Assembly: GCA_016617855.1 (NCBI GenBank)
Contig: JAECUM010006691.1
Coordinates: 1 to 64,000, forward strand
Length of the DNA: 64,000 bases
Direction of reading: 5' to 3'
DNA from: Megalonaias nervosa
Lineage: Eukaryota > Mollusca > Bivalvia > Unionida > Unionidae
In this document: positions 23,901 through 35,900 of the stretch, piece by piece
How the letters are laid out: each line of letters starts with the position of its first letter
Position numbering within the stretch: the stretch's first letter is position 1
Made by a program: the position numbers and the translations under genes
The notes under the pieces: model-generated
Seen by the model: the letters and a program-made list of their open reading frames with translations, nothing else
Told to the model about the DNA's origin: nothing
The model's database searches: none

Positions 23901-26900
23901 CAAGGCTGGTTTTGGGAGTGTGCAGCATATGATCCTATATCCCTTTATCTCCACACATTATGTCTTTCAGGTGATTTATAAGGTGATGGTGGCAGCACAG
24001 CGAGGTGGTGGGTCAGTTCAATGGCTGACTGCCTCTGCACATCCATTATCTTTCCAGTGAACAGCAAAGGTCCACAGGGTTAGGGCATGGAGTGGCCAAT
24101 ATATATTTCCTCTACTGCTGGTTGAAAGCTATACTCTTTCCTTTCCATAGTGGAATCTGAGAATTAAGTATCATCAGACTTATCCTTCCCCCGCAACTCT
24201 GTGTGCAGGTCATCTTGATACTTATCAAGAGTTATGTTTGGATAATACATTCCTGGAGGTATAGAAGAGGATTGTGCATTGTCTCTAAGGCTATCATGTT
24301 ACTGTCCAAGATGGTAAGCAGTGAGTAAATGGCTAGCCATATCCAATGGATGTAGTTGTCAAATCAATATGGAAAGTTTATCAAAATCAAAATCAGTCAA
24401 TATTGGACAGAACAGATGGCAGAATAGTTGACTGTGCTACCAAAGCACTGGTATTGTTAGGCAGACAGACAGATCTATCAGTAAGATCCCCAGCAATGTT
24501 AACATTCCATGACTCAACTTGAAGAGACATAGGACGATATGTCACAGAAGCCATACGGTCACAGAACAGTATGGATCTAGAACCGGATGACTGGACGGTA
24601 TGGTTGGCAGCTGATACAACATCAAAAACTGAGTTGTGGCAAGAAGGCACAACTCAATGAAGTCATGTATAAACCCCATGTGCCTCGACATATGGGCAAA
24701 AATACCACAGTTAGACATGGGGTGGGTGGAGTAGCCTAGAGTTGGGAGGATTTGTGACTGAAATTACATACAAAAACTCGGCAAAATTGGCCTGATATAA
24801 TCAACTCTGTCATGCTTGCTGTACCAAGTGATGCACTTGTAACTCTAGAGTCTGCATCGATGGCTGAGGAGAAGTCACAGTTTCCTCCATTTTCCCAGAT
24901 GTATCTATACCCGTAGGTAAAGTACATTATATCTTCAATGGAGGGGTGGCCCCAATGTTGTCCCCACCAGTCTGGCCAAAAAATCAGTATTAGGATGAAT
25001 GCTCAGAACATCAGTAATTTCTGTACTTGATTTTTCACATCTTGGCCTGTTGTTTTGCAGTTTTTGCAGTACTGCAGACAATGTATTATCTAACTGGCAC
25101 ACATGCTGCAAATAGCTGGTGATGTACACTTTGTACAGGCAAGACAAAAGTCACAAGAGTCCTTAATGGTTTTGAACTTCTTGCATTTAACACATTTTAT
25201 TCTGAAAAACAAAGTAAAAAAAAAAGAAGAAATAAATTAATATTTGGATGCATTAACAATGCCAGAAAAACATGTTACACAAGGGATGACAAAATAAAAA
25301 GATCTTGAGTGCAAATACAAACTACAACATGTTCTAATATAACATTGCTCTGATGAACCATGTGGTCAAAGATCAGAGAAACTAAGTCTGCATAAGTTAA
25401 AAGATGGACATAATTATGGTCAAAATAAACAAAAATAATATCTACCAACTGCAAAATCCTTGATACATTTGAAAAAACCCCTCAATGGATCGATGAAAGT
25501 TAACACAAATTTCCAATGGATTTCAGGAAAAGATGTGTTGTCAGTTTACAGCAAAAGTTTCCAACTAGCACCTGATTGGTGGAAAGAGTTGGCAATAGGA
25601 AAGAGTTATTATCGAGTCGTGTCTACAAAATTTAGAAAGGAAAAACTTATTTTCGTCTTTTGGGAGGGCTGGATTTGGGCAGTAGTATGGCTTACATTCC
25701 TAAAGTTAATGTGAGAGAAGGAGAGATATTAGTATTAATTTACTGCAGTAATCTTAAAGGAATTTATGTAAATGTTCAAAATTGTGGTTATGAAATAATC
25801 AGTAAGTTTTCAGCAAATAAAAAATTTATAGTAAATAATGAAATACCAGGCAGGGCCCTCTAAAGGTAAGATGAGCCCCATACAAATTTGACCCAGGAGG
25901 CCCTAAGGGTCCCTTTTCTCAGACAGTTGAAGAAAACACTGAAAAATGTCATCAATAAGTACAAGATTTTCAACAGAATTGTTCTTTCATCTGCCTCCTA
26001 TCTGTTCCTGCAAAATCTTAATTTTGTTTGCCTAGTAAATAAAACTTTTGACATAATTGCAATTTTTTATTTTCACTGGTATTTTTGTAGAAAATATGAC
26101 AAATATGGTCCTAAAGTGACAATTTCCACATACTGTAACTTAGCCTATGGCAATACAGTGAAGAAAAATAAGGTATGGATGGAACGATAATCTACTCCAG
26201 TTCCAAAAAATGTTATTGCTACATTCATAAATAATATCTGACTCTAGTATGCATATTGTGCACTAAACAATTATCATTTGGGTAAATTTTGTGAGGCTAA
26301 AACTAATCATAAAATGTCCACACCAATTATGTCAGTGTCCACATCACATGTATACACATACTAGTTAACTCCCTTTACCTACACTGAAATCTCCCTATAT
26401 GTAAGATCCTTTTATGAGACCAATTAAACCGACAAATATGGAAGGTAATGAGAAAAGAGACATTTGTGGATGTAGATTCCAAGAAGATTATAATGTTCTA
26501 GGTGGATTATAAGATACTTCCCGCCCAAAAAGGCATGTGAGCAATTGTTAATTCTGATGTGAGTTGTGGCAAACAGAGTTGTGTGCACTTAGTAAGGCAT
26601 GTGTACATATTATATTGAATATGGAAGCTATTTACTTCATGCAATATCTCTGTACAAACTACTACCTACTTTCATTTTAGGATACTCTCTAAAGACTCGG
26701 AAAATTGCCATTTCCGCTGCAATGGTTTTTCCTGACCCTGTGGGAGCCCCTAGTAGGACATTCGAGTCCGTGTGGTACAGGACATGGAAGATCTGAGTTT
26801 GGATTGGATTAAAGTGAGTGAAATTGTACAAGGTCTCCAACATAGGGTTATCCAGTGCTTTGATGGGCAGCGGCTGCAAGTCCAGAAGCTCTGAAATAAA

Positions 26901-29900
26901 ATTGTGAAAGGAAGATTTTACAAAGAATAAACCTGATCTAGGAAAACTGTACCAGTTGGATCTAAAATGTATTACTTCACTGTAAAGGAAAATCCAGCTA
27001 CTGTGTTCACATGCAAAATGAAAATTTTTCTGTAATGATGCTGATAACTGCCAGCACCAATAAAAATACTTCAACATCTCTGACCCTACAACCACTAAGG
27101 AGGGATATCATTATAAATATAGAACAAAGATGCTTGAATACCACAGAGGTAACACACTAGTTTTGCATCTCTATAGTACTAGGTTCAATTGCAGGATCCC
27201 ACACTTATAGGGGTCAGAAACTGCCTATCCAAAGTAAGTGGTTTTCTCCAGGCCCCTTCACCTTAAATACTAATTCACTTCACTGCCTGGTTTCATAAGA
27301 GTACTTCACATTTTTATCAGAAATGGTTGCTTAATAAAAATAAAATATGCACATTTTTAAGTTTCATACAATCATCAAAGTAACACAGCCATCCCATAGT
27401 TCTGACTAACAGCCCAACCAACAAACTAACACAGACATCCCATAGTTCTGACTAAGCAACCCAACCATCATACTAACACAGAAATCCCATAGTTCTGACT
27501 AAGGAGCCCAACCAACAAACTAACACAGCCACCCCATAGTTCTGACTAAATATCCCAACCATCAAACTAACACAGAAATCCCATAGTTCTGACTAAGGAG
27601 CCCAACCATCAAACTAACACTGTGACAGCCATCCCATAGTACTGACTAAGCAGCCCAACCAACAAACTAACACAGCCATCCCATGGTTCTGACTAAGCAG
27701 CCCAACCATCTAACACAGCCATCACATAATTTTGACTACATAGAATATTAACTTACCTCAAATCATTAATCTAAATATTAACTTATTTAAAATTCATTGA
27801 CCTAAATATTAAGTTATTTAAAATTCATTAACCTAAATATTAAGTTATTTAAAATTAATTAATCTAAATATTAACTTATTTACCATCATTGATCTAAATA
27901 TCCAGACCCTTTAATTTTCCTGATATCATATTTTCAAAATTAATAACAGTTTTCAAGTGTATTTAAACTTTCTCAACATCAGTTATGTTTTTTAAAGCTG
28001 ACAAAATAAAAACAAATTTGGAACATAACAAAGGAGTTTTACCCATACTCTAAAACAAATGAACTATATGTAATCATTAGAAAAGTTTCAACTGAAACTA
28101 ATGCTACCTTAAATTTCAATTTAGTTCTCATTTTTTTCCTATTTAATGATTATTCTCAATGTGTAATGTTTTTTTAATAGGTTTGGAATCAAGATGATGG
28201 TGAATTCTTCCTACATGCTGTTAATAAGGCTGCAAATAATATCATTCAATTTTCAAACACAGGTCATTCACATCAGATACAAACATTACAATCAGTCTTA
28301 GTAAATAAAACACATGACCAAAACATACCTAAAACTTTACAACAATACAGAAAAGTCTACAAAATCCATATGCATATATGTACGGGGGCTCTAGATGGAT
28401 TAAAATGAATGTGGATAATGGTAAATATCAGTTCTTCAGTAAATTTCTTATGTATCTGACATGACACTGTTTACAAATGTCCACAGATGTTCAATCTTTG
28501 AGAAATTTTAAGTAATTTTAATCCAAAATTTAATGGACCAACTCAACAATCACAATTCTGTTTAAGATATACAACTTTTCAAATAATACTATGCCATATG
28601 TAAGTAAAACAAAAGTGAGGACAAAAACACATGCACATGTGATAACAAGCACAAGATTGCAACAGCATTTCCCAGGTTATACAAAACTTGAAGGGATCAG
28701 ATAATTAATTCAATTCCCATAGAACTTAATGTTAATATTTAATAAATTTAAAATAATTTCTTTACTTGATTGTCATACAAACCAAACAAGCTTTGATTCA
28801 TTAAAATTATAGATTTTTTAGCCCTGAAAAACAGCTTTCTTTACAGGATTTTCTTGCACCTCATGCTGCTAAACAAAGGACTCCATGGGCTGCACCTAAT
28901 AACATAACTTCACACCACATATTTTGTCAGATGGAAATTAAAATACAGGATATCACAATAAAGGTAAATATTTTCTTGTCAGTTATAGTACATATATTTT
29001 AGTTTATGAAATTTATAATGGAAAAAAATTAAATCCATTTACAAGCCAATCAGTGCATCTGAAAATATTTAGTATTCTATTTTTTTTCCCCACCACTAGA
29101 CTGGTTCTCTGGCTTTAAAATAATACCTGAAAGGCATCACAAGTCTTTGAGCCTGTAAATCATTAGATTGACACTTTCTACATCTGCCCTAGGTCTGTTA
29201 CTAAAAGGAATCCAGCTCTGTCTTCTATATACAAACAATGGAATTGCCTCCTGTACCGTACATGTATAGGTAAGTGTACAACATAAAAAAATGAGTGACA
29301 GAAAACTTGAACTCTACAAATAAAACTAATTTTTCATTAGGGTTTTTGAAAAATGAATAAATTTATACTAATTTTTCATTAGGGTTTTTGAATCATGAAT
29401 AAATTTATTTTAAATGGAAATTATGCAAATTGCTGAAATTTGTTTAAAACAGGGTTGGGACACATATACACCAAAATAATATCATGAAAGTGTTCTATAT
29501 TTAAAGCAAAGATATAATATAACCTAGTTTACCTAACCCACTTCTGACCTGAACTGACCTTGTCATGCGCATCAGTACCCAATAGAGATATTAATTTTTC
29601 ATGAACAATGATGACTTTCATCAGCACACACACATTACCTGGGCAGTGAAGAAAGAAATTAGTTTTTAATGTCCAAAACATTTGATAAATAACAGTATAT
29701 AGGATAATAATTATAAAATGTCAGTGTACCTGTGTGAGGTGGGTGTCTCTCAGGTAGTATCAGGTGTTGGAAGGAGATTGCACACAGGGACTCACAGCCC
29801 AGCCATCTGTCTGACACAGCCTTCACATAGTACTGACTGGGTAGTGGCTCAAATATGGGGATGGTGAACACAAGCATCTGCGGTTCCTTGCTGTGCATCT

Positions 29901-32900
29901 GATAGTAAGATTGGAATAGAAACAATGGTCATGAATGGATGATTTGATCAACACTCATATCATAAATTAAAGTATCCTAAGAATAAGTCAATACTCCAAC
30001 TTGCATGAGAATTATTCACTCTTTCTAAGTTTTCAAAGTCTGATTGTTTTGATTTGGTTTGGTGCCTTACAGCACAGCAACACAAGTAGGTTGTTTAGCG
30101 CCAAGGCAACTGGAGTAAAGTGCCTTGCCAAGGAACACACAATGGTAGCTAACCCAGGCTGGACCATTGGTAGGATTTGAACCTGCACCCTTTCGGTCAT
30201 GAGTCCAGCTCCTAACCACTGGGCCACCACGGCTCTCAAAGTCCTAAGAAATAAGTCCATACACTTACTTGCATCAGACATATTCACTCTTCCTGAGTGT
30301 TTCAGAATCCTGAGAATAAGTCATATACTCCAACTTGCATGAGAAGAAGTCACCCTTACAGAGTGTTCAGTGTTCTTTATGTTACATTAGCAACTTGCCT
30401 TAAAGTAGAGCTGAACTAGTTGTTTTACACATGTTCAAAAAAAGAACTTTATCCTGAGAAGTCTTCATCTAATACTGTACCATTTTAAGATCGTATATTA
30501 TAATAAGGGTTCATAGCTAAAAATGTATGTGCTGTATTGATAGTTGTTTTGCTCTCTCGTTTACTTACAATAAGTACCCTTGTTTACTTACAATAAGTAA
30601 TGACACAGACTGCTATTCAGTGAGGAACCAATTGTCAGAACATAAATGTTTCTGCAATATTAATTATCCAATCATAACATATTAGGATAGCACTGACTTC
30701 CTCACAAATCCAACCCTCCTACTGCCTCATAAATACAACCCTTCCAAGGTGAAAATCATCTGCTTATCATGATGACAGTCAGACTAGAGTAACCTCCCTA
30801 CAGAAAATGGGGTTAGTGCCACATCTTGCCTTTTGTCTATTAATACTGGAGTGGATGTGCATTCTCTTTCCAGAGATATAACTGCTGAGAGGGCTTGGAT
30901 GGGTGAGCCCATCTTAAGATCAGGCACAAATTATTCAAGAAACATATTTTACTCTCGATATTGATTCTTCTTCAAAAAATTCATTTCCCAGTCAAATGCT
31001 ATGAAAACTGGTGAAAGGAAGAAGGGGTTACATGCCCTTACTTCTGAGTATGCCCCCTCTGGACTACTAATTAATGGCCTTAAAATTACAGTGGTGTCTA
31101 AGGTCCAGGAGCAATTGCATTTACCAGTGGACCAGTCAAATGTAAGCACCATTAGCCCATCAGACCTTTAATATGTCTTATTTGTTCCTATAAATTTGAA
31201 GAAAATATGCTTCTAAGGCCTTCATACGTATGAGAAGAGCTCTTAAAGTGCACTGATATAAGCTGAAATTGATCGATAATAAGCAACTGGTTGTGTACAG
31301 TTCGAGTGGAAATCTGCAAATTTAGCACACAATCTGCTGATCACCATTCTAACCTTAATCTTTGACAATCAAACATCTGTCTGTTTTGACCACAGTTAAA
31401 AAACTAAGCATCAACAGTATCAGAATACAATATGTTTTAATTGAGATTCTATGAGTTTAAGTATGGTGAAAGTCACTAATCAACCAGAGGGAATTAATCT
31501 GCTACAAGACATGTTGCACTGTAGTGCTTTAAATGTCCCAAGTCCGAACAAAATGAAAATTATGTAGAAAAAAAAACATTATCAAACTTTACTAGCTCAG
31601 CAGGAAAGGGGCTGACAATGGGTTGAGTATGATGACAAGAGGTCATTTATGTTGTGTTCAGCATGTACAGCATACCCAGAGTCAGTCAACCATTCCAGTG
31701 TCTTATTCAAAGGCACATCCAATTTTTTAAAATGATCCACTGATAGCACATGAAACAAGCAAAGAGAATATTGCTTGCACCAGTCACGTTATGGATAGTA
31801 TATAAACATATCTCTCTCTTTATGGATAGTATATAAACATATCTCTCTCAACCATGAAGTCCTTAACCTTTACAAAACTGAACAGTGAGTTATTCACCAC
31901 ATCAGATGGACCAGAACTAGTTGATTTTAGTCCATATGAGACCATTGCACACAGACTGATCTGTTTCTGAGAAAGCTCGGCATTTGACTAAACACTCTGA
32001 TTGCCAAGACAAAGTTCATCTGAGGTTCTGATCTTTTGTACCACATTTTACATATGTTGACAGCAAAACTTAAAATACCTAAATTGGGGTGTGAAAGGTC
32101 AAAGGAAACTCAGACTCTGTCAAATGAATTGTTACTTTTGGGGCTACTGACTGCATACAGATTAAATTTATGAGTGTTTTCTCTTCCATTTCACTGAACA
32201 AGCTTAGCATGGCAGACATGTTCTATTTTATTGGGTGTTTGATATCTTTCATTTTGAGAACAATTAAACCTGAAGTGTTAGTTAACTACAGCAATGAGAT
32301 TTAAAGAGGATCCAACAAAAGAAGGCATGATAAGGTGATTTGAAAATTTTAAAATGTTACGGTTAGTAAAACATTTCTAGGATTTAATAAGCAATAAAGT
32401 AGTTGTCTAAATTTTGAGTTTGCAGTAATTTTGTAATTTTCCCTGTCTGTCATTATGGTAATGCACTGTAGTAAATATCTGCATGTCAGACTTTGTGGCT
32501 GTACTAGTCCTTGCCTGATGCGGACCTAGGGTCCTACTGGTCCTGGACCTGTGAGACAAAAGTGAAATGTTCTGGCCCTGCTATTGTAAATGAAGCAGCT
32601 TTGAGTTCAGTGTAAGATATGGGATAGGGTCAGCACACAGTTTATGCATCAACATGGCTTAGAAGCAGAAATTTCTACACCCCACCCCCCTCCAACACCA
32701 CCACCAGGTCAAGCTTAGCCCTTTAGGACAAAACACATTTTTGGTAGGACCTAGAAAACTGCATCTCAGACACCCAATCCAAGGCTTGGATGATGTCAGT
32801 TAGGGAGCAGTTGCACTTGAATGCTATTTTAGAGTTAACTGGATTAATCTAATAAGCTGATATGGTTAACAGAAATAAACTAGACTTGCATTAGGTCATT

Positions 32901-35900
32901 GTCAGCTGAGTAGATAACCCATCCTGAGCTCTTCCTTCTTTGAGTAAAAGCATTATCTTTCTCACATGACTGGCTTGGTTCACATCAGACACAGCTCTGG
33001 AGTCCTGATCAGTTCTGCAGAAGTCCATGGGATGAAACAGCCAAAGAAGACAGTGCTGTCAAGTTAAGACAAAGTAATAATCCCCACAAGTGAGAGCCTT
33101 CTTGGAAATGAAAGCTGGAGGCATCATGAGAAATGCTGAACCCCTGTGGCAAAACTGCAGATAGCATGGGTTGACAAACCAGGCCTATATCTTCATTCTG
33201 CTGTAGCTAAGGTGACTATGAAGCAGGTTAAGTACCAAGGTCCAAAAGCCGTCCTTTGAAATAAGTCAAAATTAATAATAAGGTCCAAGAAGTCTTTGTT
33301 CAGCCAACATTTTCCCATCCATGTGGGTAAAACATATCTGAGATTCTGATGGGAGATAACTTCTTCTCCTCGAAGAGCACAGAAGTTAGCTATTTGTGGT
33401 CTTTAGGCTTTATGGTAGAGATGCATTATGTTCAGACCATCAGCAGAAACCTCTCTGTTTTCCCTCTCAGATTCTTAAAGTGTTGGACCATACTGCTCAA
33501 ATAATTCTTCCCTCCACTTGTTCAGAGAGATGTTTCTTCTTGAAGGCTTATTTAATACAAGTCAGGCATACACATTCAATGTTTCTGGTTTCAGATGGAA
33601 ACCAGCAGGAATGGAGAAGGCAGGAGTGTCATGGTAATTTCTACCACTAGATCAGACTAGCTGATCAGAGATGTTTCCCATGTGATGTGAGTCATCAGAT
33701 TAGCAGTCAGATTTCCTAACTTTTAGAAGACTTCAGGAATCCAAAGGCTAGGAGGTATGTTTAATGACATTGTTCCATTTGGGGAAAAGATTGACAGCTA
33801 AAAAGGCTTTTAAATCTTCAGATAGTGCAACATGGGTTAGGAGCTTGGCATTCCACTTTGTCACAAGGAAGACTGCGAAGGATTAGAATTAGAATCCAAG
33901 GGGTGAAAAGAACCATGCAGTGTGGAATGGGTGATTTCAATGGGATGCCACATCCACTAGAAACCTGAGCATGCCCAGTATGTGTGGACATGAATGTGGA
34001 TTTGTCAATGAAAACATTACCTGAAAGGTTCCCATATTGGTGCAATGGGTTATCTTTTGACTTCTAACTAACAGACACTGGGTGAGATGATGGGAACAAG
34101 GAGAGTGCCTTTTCCAAATAACATCTCCTGAATCAAAAGGCACTCATTATGGCTTTCTTCAGGGCATGGTGCATATGGAAACTTAATGAAGGGTCAAACT
34201 CCACTCATTTGGAAGAAATGTGGGAGTTTGGCACTGTGGCCAGTCATGCTGGTGTCCCTATGGTGAACTGGGAAACATCATCCTATTTTCTGAGATGGTA
34301 CATAATTTAGTCTGAAATTCTGATCACTGGATCTGACAAAGTTTTGGACACAACCGAGGACAGGAGGTAAATCTGTGGGGTCTCATGAATTGGCAGTACA
34401 GTGTGAGAGAGTTTGTGGCTACAATGAGAGTACCAAAATGGTGAAGAGATTCCCATTCTAATAACTGAATTGTGAAGTGGAAACCACTGGGGTGATCCCC
34501 AAGGGATATTCTAGGGGGAGATAAATCAAAACTAAAAGGGGGGTGGTTGACCCTATGCCCAGATGAATGAAGATCTGCGACAGAATGAGACAGAATTTGT
34601 CCTTGTTGACAAGGAATCTAAGATGAAGAAAGAGCAAAACAAAGAATTTCATATTTTGCTGCAAAGGAGGGCTCACCCTGTGCTTTTGAACTGTAAGGTG
34701 TTTCTATTCCCAAAATGGTACTGGGGATCAATATCAGGGTATCCATGTGGAACTCAGGTGCAAAAGAGTGAGATGTACAATCTTGAAAATGGCTGGAGTA
34801 AGATTCCAGTGGGGATGTATTCCTAAGGAACTCTACCATTTTTTTTCTTCATAGAAGAATGTATATTCTGGTGAGAGCCAAATGGTTGTCAGGACATGGT
34901 GTCTCCCATTCCATTCTGAAAAGGGTGAAGACTTTCCCCCTATGGGGTATCAGGAAATGGTCAACATGGAAATGGTGTCATTTTCTGTGAGAAGTTAATA
35001 AGGCTATAAAAAGCAGCTGGTTCAAAAACAGACGTTCTGTCCTTCTATTACATCCCAGGTTGCTTGGCCGGCATAAGGTTTGCCTTTAGGAATCATGTTT
35101 TCTGGCCTCATTTACCTGGCTGTGAAATATGAAATTGGAAGAATGAGATGCAATCTGAGAATGGTTGGTGATGGTCTTTTAGCAGCACACTTGTGGATGA
35201 ATATGTAACCTACAGCTTCAAGGATACAGCTATGCATCAGAAAGTAATGCTGAATCACCTAGTAAGTATATCAGCACATGTGAGATTGACTCCCTGATTT
35301 TTAAAACTATTGAGACCAAGTCAAGCATGAAGTCAATCACAGGGATTTCCAGCCCATGCACAAAAAGGAAGGTTTTGAGGTTTTGACATTCCTAGGATTG
35401 TGATGAATTTGTCAACAGACTTCAGTGTAAAAGATTGGCATGTATGTCTTGTAAAATGCCACATTGAAAATGATAGGATTCAACAAAGATGCTAACCTGG
35501 CAGTGGATGTACTCAAAACATATTATAATTAGACAACGTATTTAAATAAGAAAAAAGAAGTCCTATATCATGGTGACATATGTCATGTAAATCCAATGTA
35601 TTTAAACAAGGCAATTTTTATCCAGGATCTGTGTTCTTTCTTTTGATATAAGTATACAAACTTTTATAACATTTTTAAAAACTGTTTACTCTTAATTCAG
35701 TTCAAAACGCTTCACATGTGTTCATCACAAAATAGCATAATTATCTTGACAAGCATTTTTAATCTGCTGTAAACATAAGTTTAAATTTTTTCTAATTAAC
35801 TGAAAAATGAAACAGTAAAATGCTGTGTTCCTCAAATGCAAAAATAACATTAACTTCTAACTGTCACAACATTTTGTCTGTTCAACTCTTTCTCCCTCAG

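Larger units (their letters stand above)
22200..25205 (-). mobile_element. decayed DIRS-like (tyrosine recombinase) retrotransposon, remnant 1
   Basis: Reading down the minus strand: a cysteine-rich start ([12 protein letters not shown]...[10 protein letters not shown], 25205-25095), gag-like sequence, an RNase H end near 23.55 kb ([14 protein letters not shown]), the connector [20 protein letters not shown] (23296-23234), then the recombinase N-terminal part [18 protein letters not shown] (about 22919-22866). This order is that of DIRS/Ngaro elements. Many stops and frame shifts are present, and most of the reverse transcriptase appears to be missing. Length about 3 kb against 5-6 kb for full elements. 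Confidence 0.65.

Noticed and set aside
25460..26190. Three plus-strand frames of 67-100 codons as a host gene
   Set aside because: No recognisable domain, no splice support and AT-rich composition; chance frames in intron.
29659..29925. 88-residue frame taken as a complete small gene
   Set aside because: It is the ASCC3 exon 29730-29898 read through its splice sites.
34563..34826. 87-codon plus-strand frame
   Set aside because: Antisense to the reverse transcriptase fragment of the second DIRS-like remnant.
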